Assembly (NCBI GenBank): GCA_025769875.1
Contig: JAGFNK010001223.1
Span: forward strand, 1 to 12,732
Direction: 5' to 3'
DNA length: 12,732 nt
Source: Russula earlei
Lineage: Eukaryota > Basidiomycota > Agaricomycetes > Russulales > Russulaceae
This document shows positions 1 through 7,930 of this stretch, piece after piece (within the stretch, counting starts at the first letter, position 1; each line of letters opens with the position of its first letter). The position numbers and the translations under genes were made by a program. The notes beneath the pieces were generated by a model. It did no database searches, was not told the DNA's origin, and saw nothing but the letters and a program-made list of their open reading frames with translations.

Positions 1-1042
1 TGCAACACGGTCATGTACTCGCTTATCAGCGCCTGCAGCGCATGTCAGGGACGTGGTTATATGACGTATGTGGTCTCCTTAACCCATAACAACTCTCGGC
101 AATGACGTTCTGCAAGCTGGTCTCAGTGGATATTTGGTTGCTCTGCTATACCTCCAGACGGAACGTTGGTGCACTTCCACTTTCGATGCCGATTCTATCT
201 GTGCCCTTCTCTTTGTCCCCTCTGACAAGTCTGTAACAGATATCCATTACCGATTTCTAATGGGACAAGCGTACCCCACTGGGCATATCTTCCGATAATG
301 GTATGTTGCCCCTCTGTATTTCTGTGTTATCGTGGCCTTGAGACAATCTTCTTTTCCCAAAATTGCGCAGAAAACTAACACATGGAATTTCACGCTTGCG
401 ATAAGTGCGGGTGGTAAGTCAGTAATATTGCATGCTGATGGAAAGCTTTCCTTGATTTTCCCAATTCCTCCTTCCTCTCCAACCCCAGACTATCCAGAAG
501 TGACACCAACTCTCGTCTTGAGCTTCCAACCATCGTCAACATCATCAGTGATTTCTCAAAGCCTCCCCTCAAGCTCCTCTTCAAACCGGGTCAAACCGCA
601 CGCAAACCACGGACAGATTGCTGGCGCCATCGTTGGCGGTGTCATAAGTAGTGTGCTCCTAATCGCTGTCATATTTTGGTACTTCCGGCGTCGGCTCAGG
701 CTCACCCGGTCATCGCGATCTCCATTAGCAGGCAGTGCAGCACCTATTGCGGATGTGGCCGACCTACCAGACCCAGACACTTCCACGCCAATGGGAATGT
801 ACTATGTGCGTGCTATACCTTGCAGGGCACTGATTCTTGCTTATCTCGACTTTATCATGCGGCGATTTGAAAATACTTTGGTGAAAACCCAGGATCCATC
901 TGACCCAAGCACATTCCCGCCACCGGTCATCTTGCCCCAAAAGTCTGCGATTGAAGCCATGCCTGATAACAACAGAGGTCGCAACCCTGAGTCAGTTGGT
1001 ACGAGAGACAGGACGCAGTACAATGGGCTGCCTCTTGTCTGA
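1..1042 (+). CDS. Single-pass membrane protein of a basidiomycete Cys/Trp-rich family (5' partial)
   Basis: Six exons fit one continuous frame: 1-65, 117-164, 240-300, 371-413, 489-805 and 893-1042, with GT-AG introns of 51, 75, 70, 75 and 87 nt; the last intron is a multiple of three and leaves the frame open if retained. The outer part starts in a Cys-rich stretch (CNTVMYSLISACSACQG), followed by a WSQW motif and SGT/NGTSVPHWAY-like and NTWNFTLA segments with N-glycosylation sequons. A Ser/Thr/Pro-rich stalk comes next, then one hydrophobic segment (about 619-684: GAIVGGVISSVLLIAVIFWYF in part), a basic RRR stop-transfer and a cytoplasmic tail with DPSDPSTFPPP and a QYNGLPLV end. I recognise this layout from many Agaricomycete hypothetical proteins; its function is not known to me. 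The start lies outside the window. Its 3' portion is copied in inverted orientation downstream. Confidence 0.75.
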
Positions 1043-1356
1043 TCCGGTGATGAGCTGGCGCTCCTATGAAAAGACCTTCTCTTGGAATGCTGGTGTGGGC
1101 GTTGTTCTGTGGACCTACGTCGTAGAATAGTCTTATTCACGATTTGCCGGTTTATGGGACTTGTTCTGTTTCGAGTTCTCTTTAGAGAATGAGATTTTTT
1201 AGCCTTTTTTTTTTTTTTTCACAGTGGGGTTTTTGGCCCTCAAATTGTGGGAAATTGGCTTACCTTCTCAGTCAGGGCTGTGCACTGTAGCTGTTGTAAA
1301 AGAACTTAAGGACTTGTATTATAGCAGTTTCCCCTGAGGGTGCACAACGTGCGCAT
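744..1356 (+). repeat. Left arm of a long inverted repeat
   Basis: This arm covers part of exon 5, the 87-nt intron, the last exon and about 310 bp of 3' flank of the membrane-protein gene. It pairs with the reverse complement of 1461-2072. The arms differ at about 13 positions plus the length of a T run (15 here, 13 in the other arm). Retention of the intron shows that the copy was made from DNA, not from mRNA. Confidence 0.95.
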
Positions 1357-1460
1357 GGCCAAAGTCTAATCAGAGAACTCAGTGTCTCGTGTGTGGGGCA
1401 CAAACACTAATTGTTGGACGTGCAGCCGCTAAGTGCCGCGCGAACGGACAATCCGGACCG
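1357..1460. other. Spacer (loop) between inverted repeat arms
   Basis: About 104 bp separate the two arms and would form the loop of a fold-back transcript. It is richer in CpG than the surrounding arms' flanks (for example around 1426-1460) and has no open frame or recognisable motif. Confidence 0.8.
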
Positions 1461-2072
1461 TATGTGTACATTGTGCACCCGCAGGGGAAACTGCTATAAT
1501 ACAAGTCCTTAAGTTCTTTTACAACAGCTACAGTGCACAGCCCTGACTGAGAAGGTAAGCCAATTTCCCACAATTTGAGGGCCAAAAACCCCACTGTGAA
1601 AAAAAAAAAAAGGCTAAAAAATCTCATTCTCTAAAGAGAACTCGAAACAGAACAAGTCCCATAAACCGGCAAATCGTGAATAAGACTATTCTACGATGTA
1701 GGTCCACAGAACAACGCCCACACCAGCATTCCAAGAGAAGGTCTTTTCATAGGAGCGCCAGCTCATCACCGGATCAGACAAGAGGCAGCCCATTGTACTG
1801 CGTCCTGTCTCTCGTACCAACTGACTCAGGGTTGCGACCTCTGTTGTTATCAGGCATGGCTTCAATCACAGACTTTTGGGGCAAGATGACCGGTGGCGGG
1901 AATGTGCTTGGGTCAGATGGATCCTGGGTTTTCACCAAAGTATTTTCAAATCACCACATGATAAAGTCAAGATAAGCAAGAATTGGTGCCCTGCAAGGTA
2001 TAGCACGCACATAGTACATTCCCATCGGCGTGGAAGTGTCTGGGTCTGGTAGGTCGGCCACATCCACAATAG
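1461..2072 (-). repeat. Right arm of the inverted repeat: inverted copy of a gene 3' end
   Basis: Read on the minus strand this is a near-identical copy of 744-1356, including the last coding exon with an intact frame to its stop and the intron with its splice sites. It has no 5' exons or promoter of its own, so it cannot encode the whole protein. Similarity stops sharply at 2072 on the outer side and fades at about 1461 on the inner side. Nothing resembling target-site duplication was seen at the ends, so simple transposition is not indicated. Confidence 0.93.
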
Positions 2073-2385
2073 TTATCGCGTTCGTTTCCTCAGGCCCCAT
2101 TTACCAACCAAGAATTCTTGAATATTGAACTTGAACTCAGATTTTGGTATTTCCCAGGGGTGACAGGAGTCACAGGCGTGATGAACAATAACTTGATTAA
2201 CTAATATGAGTTTCTTTAATTATAATTATGAGCTCTTTCCCACCAGATTTGCAAATTTGTTTGTTGTGATTGCATATTTGTGTGTGTGCATATTCACATG
2301 AGGTAACACATGATTTGTAAAAAAAAAATTCTACATCATGTCGGCCAGATGGCAATGTGGCAATGTGGAGGGTGGTTTGTATATA
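2073..2385. other. AT-rich spacer with no gene seen
   Basis: This stretch lies between the inverted repeat and the transposon. It is AT-rich, with a short A run near 2319 and a small tandem of GGCAATGT near 2349-2366. No frame, splice pattern or RNA gene was recognised. It ends in the TA at 2384-2385 that was the transposon target. Confidence 0.6.
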
Positions 2386-2408
2386 CAGTCAACTCTCTCA
2401 TAACCCAT
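2384..2408 (+). repeat. Left TIR with TA target duplication
   Basis: TA at 2384-2385 is followed by the 23-bp terminal inverted repeat 2386-2408. It matches the reverse complement of 6191-6213 at every base, then diverges. Confidence 0.95.
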
Positions 2409-2532
2409 GCTGTGATAACCCATAATCTGTAATAACCCATAGAATTTCATGTCCACCGATTGTGTTCCTAATTAAAACCCATAAACCTTCAATACTCAAT
2501 AACCCATAGCTCAGCTCTCGTCCATAACCCAT
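2401..2532 (+). repeat. Left subterminal repeats, TAACCCAT motif
   Basis: TAACCCAT occurs at 2401-2408, 2416-2423, 2433-2440, 2500-2507 and 2525-2532, with a variant AAACCCAT near 2475-2482. Reiterated short motifs just inside the TIRs are typical binding sites for transposases with CENP-B-like DNA-binding domains; that role is inferred here. Confidence 0.75.
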
Positions 2533-3464
2533 AATAAGCACCCCACTAACCAAATTTGGTGACCTCTGGGTAAAAATTTAGGACCCAGGCAATGGAAACA
2601 CATGCATGGGAAGGTGGGCCAGCAGATGTTGATGAAATGAATGAGAAGTTGAGCGAAGGGAGAGAGAGCGAGAGCAAGCTTTGGTTGCATGTGAGGAGTT
2701 TTCGAGAACAGAGACACAACAATGATACATTTGCAGCTAATAGTAGGCCTTTTTATATATTTACAAGTACACTATTTAGGAGAGAAAATAAGAGTACAGT
2801 AGATGTTTTTTAGGAGGTTTTTGAGTCGGAAATGGAAGGGAAATAAAAACGAAATCGTATAGTAAGAAAACATCTGACTTCGACTGGAAATGGTGCATTA
2901 CCTGTCTGTCTGGCTGATGCGCTTGGTCCGGTTTGGTGCAGTGTGTCCAATGGGAGTCAGTGCATGTGCAGTTCTTTTCGAGGATGGGAGAGTCAAATTA
3001 TTGTGGCAATGAAACTGGTTTTCTTGGTTTTTGGAACTTTCAATTTCAATCTGAATAAAACAAAGCAGAAAAGGAGTAAAAAGAGTGAAAGGGAATGCCA
3101 GAACTTGGGGACATACCATGTTGCTGCCTGTCGCGCTCCTAGGAAGAGGGGAATGAGAGTGAGAGGGAACATGCAAAAATGAAAACGAAAACACACATCG
3201 GTAGCCGCATCTGGTGCCATGCACTCCATTCCCCCTTCTCCTTGAACCTGGCATGTTTCGCCATGTGGTCGCGGCTGTAGTCATGGCCATCACAGTGACG
3301 AACTATGATGTCACTGTAACTTAGGGAAGGAAGAGGGAAGAAAAGAGAAGGGGTAAGAACTTGTGAAAATGAAAATGAAAATGCACACCAATCAAGTGCA
3401 AAAATCCCTGATTGTGGGAACATTCGAGTGACTTGTCACTCAAGGCTGGGCTTGATGGCGGTGA
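2533..3464. other. Transposon interior without recognisable gene
   Basis: This is about 930 bp of AT-rich sequence between the left subterminal repeats and the PurL fragment. Two similar A-rich patches (GAAAATGAAAATG near 3364-3380 and AATGAAAACGAAAACACAC near 3178-3197) stand out. The open frames are short and overlap on both strands without family resemblance. It may be further captured or decayed DNA; the sequence alone does not decide. Confidence 0.5.
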
Positions 3465-3665
3465 TGGCCCCTCTTCAAGGAGAATGACAGTGGGCAATTC
3501 GAGGCACATGCTGTGCTCGTTGAGGTTGTGGACAACTTGGTGACACAGGACTCAGTGTTCCTTCATGACATGGCTGGCTCATGTCTGCCAGTGGCAGCGG
3601 CCCATGGTGAGGGACACGTGCAATTTGTTCCGGGCGTGCTGGAGGCCTTCAATGCTCAGGGCCTC
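3465..3665 (+). pseudogene. Fragment of phosphoribosylformylglycinamidine synthase (PurL/ADE6 type), inside the transposon
   Basis: About 67 codons in one open frame resemble part of the C-terminal glutaminase domain of FGAM synthase, the purine-pathway enzyme converting FGAR to FGAM. The signs are WPLF followed by SGQFEAHAVLVEVVDN, then SVFLHDMAGS and PVAAAHGEG, in the order and spacing of the family (compare EQFEAR ... MAGS ... AHGEG). The nucleophile Cys region upstream and the HPER catalytic region downstream are absent. An in-frame TGA at 3462-3464 precedes the match, and similarity stops after AQGL at about 3665, where GTATGA could be a relic splice donor. It cannot make enzyme. It lies well within the transposon TIRs, so it is either captured or nested host DNA. 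Family assignment is fairly sure; its route of arrival is inference. Confidence 0.75.
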
Positions 3666-3913
3666 AGAAGTATGAAAGGAAAACATGCATCTACATGCAC
3701 CCCTGGCAGCCACTCCGAGCCATAGTTTGGATTTTTGGAGCACAACCTGGCAGCCCTTTTCTGATGTTTGCAGCAGGAGGGGCAGAATGCTCGAGATTCA
3801 AGAGTGCAGCCAAAGAGCAGCTGAAAGGTACAAGGGGCGGTGTGAGTGGCATGCATGATTCCAAAGCCAGCAGGCAGCGGGATTCCACAGTGCCACCTGA
3901 AAGCCAATCCTCC

Positions 3914-6078
3914 ATGCCTGAAAATCCTCTTGATGTCTTAAAATCTGGCCTTTCTGAGCTCAAAAAAGGTGTTGAAAGGCGCAGAACACACCTTCTAGGA
4001 TGCCTGCAGCTGAAAGGAGCAGATTTCCAAGGAGGAGGAAGCTTGGTTGGACAATGATGCAAATTATGTTGACGAAGAGGCCATCATTGCAATTCTTGAA
4101 GGATCCCTGGACTTTGAACTGGGATTGGCACAGCTTACTTCAGAACAGAAGAGGATGGTGGAGAAACTGAGAGAGTGTGGTAGCGGCAGTGGCAAAAGTC
4201 AGCAAGGGACCCAAATCGGGAACAAAAGAAAACGTGAGCGTACCATCCAGAGGCCACACACCTCTGAGAACTGACTCTGGGAATAGGGAACGACAGAGCA
4301 GTAAAGGGTGGAGGCAATGCAAAGAAGTCCAAAGTGGACAATAATCCAATATTCACAAAGAAAGAGAATGCCACATTGGCACAACGCATCAAAAATTTGG
4401 ACTGGCACCACAAAAGCAATGAGAAAAATCAGTCAAAAACAGCACAACATTGGGATAAAATATATCCAAACTTACAATTGAAGCAGCCAACAATCTCAGC
4501 TTGGCTGAAAGATGAATCCAAATGGTGAGGACAGTGGGCCGATGTGGAATCTGGTGGACTTGGAACTGCTCTACAAGCAAAACGGGTCAAGCAAACAGAG
4601 CATCCACAGGTCACTGCGATGCTCAAACTCTGGGTGGCTGGGGCAAAATTGAATGGAGTAATCTTGACCGGAGACATCTTGCGTGAGAAATGGCAACAAT
4701 TTGCAGACCTGGCCAAGATCCCTGAAGATCAAAGGCTTACACTCAGTGATGGGTGGCTTACTACCTTCAAAAAATGATGTGGATTAAAAGCATTTAAATG
4801 CCATGGAGAAGCAGGGTCAGCAAAGTGAGATGATGTTGATTGTGAGCGCAAGCCTCTTCAAGTTCTCATCAAAAATTCTGGATATAAGTTATCAGATATC
4901 TTCAATATGGATGAGACCAGGTTATTTTATGCGTGCGTTTTGAAAATCTGATCCATCAAACCAATTCTTACTTTGGTCCTTTGGTTAGAATGCCACCAGA
5001 TCATGGGCTCATGGAAACAGCTGCACCTGGTGTCAAAGGGAACAAGAAAAGATTAACATATGTGATTGCAGTCAATGCCAGTGGCAGCGAGAAGCTCCCA
5101 CTCCTTATCATCGGAAAAGCAGCTAAACCACATGCATTCCAAAAGAAGTCAGGTTCCAAGCTTGGCTTTTATTATCACAGCAATACAAAAGCATGGATGA
5201 CAACAAAAATATATATCAAGAATGGATCACAGAATGGGATCACAAACTAATGAGACAGAATCAGCACATTCTGTTACTTCAAGACAACTTTAGTGGCCAT
5301 GTCCCACCAAATGGCCTCAAAAGCATTTGTGTCAAGAACTTTTCACCAAATCTCACTGCCCATGTTCAGCCTGCAGATGCTGGGATTATCCAATGCTTCA
5401 AGGCTCATTATCGCAGCAAATTTATCAACTGGGCTATCAATTGTTATGATGGCAATATCACCCCATCACTAATTTATGAAATTGATCAACTTGAAGCAAT
5501 GTGTCTCACAGAAATTGCCTGGAGTGAAGTCTCTGCTGAGACAATCTGAAATTGTTGGCACAAAGTTGGAATTCTTCCAACTTCACTCCTGCATCCCGCA
5601 GACATTCCAACACCCTCAGTTCCTATCTTCACACTTCTCAACAGTTACCAGCCAGCTGAAATCAACCATATGGCTCATGCCAAACAGGATCTTGTTGACT
5701 TGTTGGCCCAATTGGAGAGTAGGGGTATCCTGCAGCCAAGGAACATGATGGATCTTGGAGAGCTATTGAATCCCAAGGGGGAGCAGGATCTTATTGAGGA
5801 AGTATCAGATATTGATACAATGTATCTTTGAGGCAGTCATGCAGGGTCACAAGCAAGAAAACTTTGATTATGAAGATGATGGCAGTGTGGACAAGAGGCC
5901 AACTCGAGAGGAGGCCATCACTGGATCACTTGCCTTACAAAAATATCTTATCAATATTAATAAGCCATTTGCCTGACAGCTGGAAGCAGCTCTGGCAGGC
6001 TTTGGTTGCCAGATCCACCTTGATCAGGCCCAAATGATGCGAGATACAGCAATAACTGATTATTTTACATCAAAGTAA
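3914..6078 (+). pseudogene. Decayed pogo/Tigger-like transposase (CENP-B HTH + DDE_1)
   Basis: Read across frames: a charged N-terminal region (3914-4330, with EEEAWLDNDANYVDEEA and frameshifts near 4015 and 4265-4310), a CENP-B/psq-type helix-turn-helix (4334-4525: LAQRIKNLDWHHKS ... KQPTISAWLKDESKW), a Tc5/CENP-B second DNA-binding domain (about 4590-4790), then the DDE_1 domain. The catalytic aspartates are visible at 4910-4912 (NMDET), 5283-5285 (LLQDNFSGH) and 5376-5378 (HVQPADAG), the last two 31 codons apart. A 56-nt intron at 4933-4988 (GTGCGT ... TTAG) restores FYA-MPPD. In-frame TGA codons lie at 4526, 4775, 4826, 5547 and 5974; family resemblance suggests Arg at most, so CGA to TGA. 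An extra AT near 5207-5214 and a shift near 5816-5824 also break the frame. It ends in TAA at 6076-6078. All three catalytic acids survive, but the gene cannot yield a full protein. Confidence 0.9.
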
Positions 6079-6141
6079 CATAGCTGATTGTATATACAAG
6101 CTAGAACATGGAATTTGGGGTCTCTGTATGCACATCTCTTG

Positions 6142-6198
6142 AAACCCATACTCTGTAATAACCCATAGTTTTGGGCATCCATGGACCACTATGGGTTA
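6142..6198 (+). repeat. Right subterminal repeats, TAACCCAT motif
   Basis: The same motif recurs near the right end: AAACCCAT at 6142-6149, TAACCCAT at 6159-6166 and its inverse at 6191-6198. The block CTGTAATAACCCATAG is shared in the same orientation with the left end near 2427-2442, so the inner copies are direct while the terminal copies are inverted. Confidence 0.72.
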
Positions 6199-6215
6199 TG
6201 AGAGAGTTGACTGTA
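6191..6215 (-). repeat. Right TIR with TA target duplication
   Basis: The 23-bp terminal inverted repeat at 6191-6213 is the exact reverse complement of 2386-2408 and is followed by TA at 6214-6215. Perfect TIRs beside a heavily mutated transposase are worth noting, because ends of an old copy would be expected to have diverged too. Confidence 0.95.
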
Positions 6216-6573
6216 GTTGTAAACAGTCAAGCTTTTAAATACTCAATATGTTCTGTCGTGATGCGCTTGAAAACACACTTTGGCTTGTCAGATGCCAACG
6301 TCAGATCACAGATTTTGGACATCAAAAGCGTTACTTTTGTGTGACATGGTGGTGAAACACTAGGTACTTTTTGACATGGGGGCTTGTTGTTGCTTCATCC
6401 TCACTTTTCATTGAGATAATTAGATTTTCTGGTAGCCATGAAGCTTATCTTTTGAACCATGCATGCTATCAGTATAATTTTGTAGTTGATGTGGTGTAAT
6501 TCAGTGATCAGTAAATGGTGGTGAAACACCCGTTAAGTAATAGTACCGAAGCATCAGTAATCTTGCATTTCAG
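6216..6573. other. Spacer with no gene seen
   Basis: This AT-rich flank of the transposon has no coding signature. The 15-mer ATGGTGGTGAAACAC occurs twice, at 6346-6360 and 6515-6529, suggesting older duplicated or repeat-derived DNA. Confidence 0.5.
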
Positions 6574-6716
6574 TTTCCGGTGGTTACTTAACCGAGGTGA
6601 CCACCGGAAACCAGGCAAAAACCCGGAAACCCAGGCACTTGGGAACCTATGTCCCATTTCCAGGAAACCTTGGGGAAAATAAGCGACAGAAACCTACGAA
6701 ACCTATGAAACTGTAG
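6574..6716. repeat. CCGGAAACC-type repeat with short inverted repeat
   Basis: TTTCCGGTGGT at 6574-6584 faces its exact reverse complement at 6600-6610. To the right, decaying copies of GGAAACC or GAAACC recur about every 10-40 bp up to roughly 6716. It looks like a degraded simple or MITE-like repeat. No coding content is visible. Confidence 0.55.
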
Positions 6717-6790
6717 TAAATACTAATTAGCACTATCGGGTCTATATACAAATGCGAAGCATTAAATCAAGTAGTGATTGTCAAGGGTAT

Positions 6791-6897
6791 TGAAACCCGC
6801 GCGGGTAACGGCCACGGGTTGCCACGGGTACGGGTGCGGGTACGAAATGTTCGAGCCTGCACAAACCCGTACCCGCGGCGAGGGTTGGCGGGTTTCA
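6791..6897. repeat. 107-bp CGGGTACGGGT-type repeat with short inverted ends
   Basis: TGAAACCCGC at 6791-6800 is the reverse complement of GCGGGTTTCA at 6888-6897. Between them CACGGGT, ACGGGT and GCGGGTACG recur, and ACCCGTACCCGC near 6865-6876 can pair with the CGGGTACGGGT block near 6825-6835. It is GC-rich within AT-rich surroundings. I see no clear target duplication. It sits 7 bp beyond the point where the VAC14 relic stops. Confidence 0.55.
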
Positions 6898-7901
6898 CTA
6901 GCACTTAGTCTTGGTGGAGCATTATGAGCCACTTGAGTGCGGCGACATGTGTTTCCTCATGCTCGCTCAAAACCTGTATTTTCAATCCGTTTACGGTAGG
7001 GGAACATCACGCTCTTGTACCAATTCAGGGCCCGCTGCACTCCCCAGTGGAGGAGAGGGTGGCCGAGGCGTCGGGGAACGAACGTGCAATTGGGCATCAA
7101 GTGATGTCAGCAGGCGAGTTTGTTTGTACGAATAGCCGAGGACTGGATCATAGGTACGTGATGTGCAAGGTTGAGAAGGATGGCGGGGATGAGACGCGGG
7201 GTAAACGGAACCATGACATCTCGAGTAAATGTCAATAGTTCTGCAAGCCAGAGAAGGGCAGTCGACTGCTGGATTTTATCATCTGACAGGATATCGGCAT
7301 CATAAAGAACCTATGATAACGACACGTTCACATTGTAGGTCGGGTTGTTGGATGAGAATCTCGATTATTGCCGCGTAGTCGATTCGAACACCTTGGCCAG
7401 GAACCCAGTCTATACAAAAGTGAGCATCCGTCAAGACAACACAGCCGGAACGCACCTCCCACATCCCGCTCATTCACATGAGACTCGAAGTCCCGCTCTA
7501 GTTTTTCGGCTTCAGACGAGGATACGAGAGGGAGGTCGCCAGTAAGCACGGAAGCTCGTTCTGTGTCGGGAATCACCACAGCGTCGGACAAGCGTTCCGT
7601 TAAATTCTCTGCCTCAGTTCGAATTTTTTCATCTCGTTCAACTTCTCGAAGGCGCTCCTGCTTCTCGCGATGTTTCTATACGATGGTTACTTCACGGATC
7701 TCACGTAGGAATTCGGCAAGCTGGTTCTCCGCTGCGATGCGGACATCCTCTGTCGGATCCGATAGATATTTTCTGGCTGGGGAGGTGAGATGCAAAGTAA
7801 AGACGAGAGAAAATGCACACAGCAAACCATCCAAGACATGGGGGAGGTATTTGATCAACTCGAGCTCCGGCATGGAATCCAGTACAGAGATCCATGAAAC
7901 G

Positions 7902-7930
7902 AGAAACGAGCGAGTGAATGGTGAAACTAC
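7902..7930. repeat. 29-bp direct repeat, copy 1 (insertion boundary)
   Basis: Identical to 8476-8504 (core GAGCGAGTGAATGGTGAAAC). It is VAC14 coding sequence duplicated on insertion. It is longer than the target duplications of the usual cut-and-paste DNA transposons. Confidence 0.93.

Larger units (their letters stand above)
2386..6213 (+). mobile_element. pogo/Tigger-type (Tc1/mariner superfamily) DNA transposon, non-autonomous
   Basis: The element is 3,828 bp and is bounded by perfect 23-bp terminal inverted repeats starting CAGTCAACTCTCTCATAACC, flanked on both sides by TA (2384-2385 and 6214-6215), the target duplication of this superfamily. Inside is a degraded transposase with CENP-B-like DNA-binding domains and a DDE_1 catalytic domain, the layout of pogo/Tigger/Fot elements. 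The length exceeds the roughly 2-3 kb usual for such elements, because about 1.4 kb between the left end and the transposase holds extra sequence, including a PurL fragment. The transposase is broken, so the copy could move only with help in trans. Confidence 0.92.

Noticed and set aside
841..1140. 99-residue minus-strand frame, nearly identical to one at 1676-1975
   Set aside because: The two are the antisense of the same membrane-protein exon in the two arms of the inverted repeat. The similarity reflects the DNA duplication, not a gene pair.
1205..1219. T run (and matching A run at 1599-1611) as a retrotransposon poly(A) tail
   Set aside because: The run is inside both repeat arms, not at a border, and the copy retains an intron. 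It is an ordinary homopolymer in the 3' flank.
2592..2813. 73-codon open frame near the left end of the transposon
   Set aside because: Low-complexity composition, overlapping frames on the other strand and no family resemblance; probably chance.
3691..4062. 123-codon minus-strand frame opposite the transposase N-terminal region
   Set aside because: It mirrors the plus-strand reading that continues into the transposase, and has no motif of its own.
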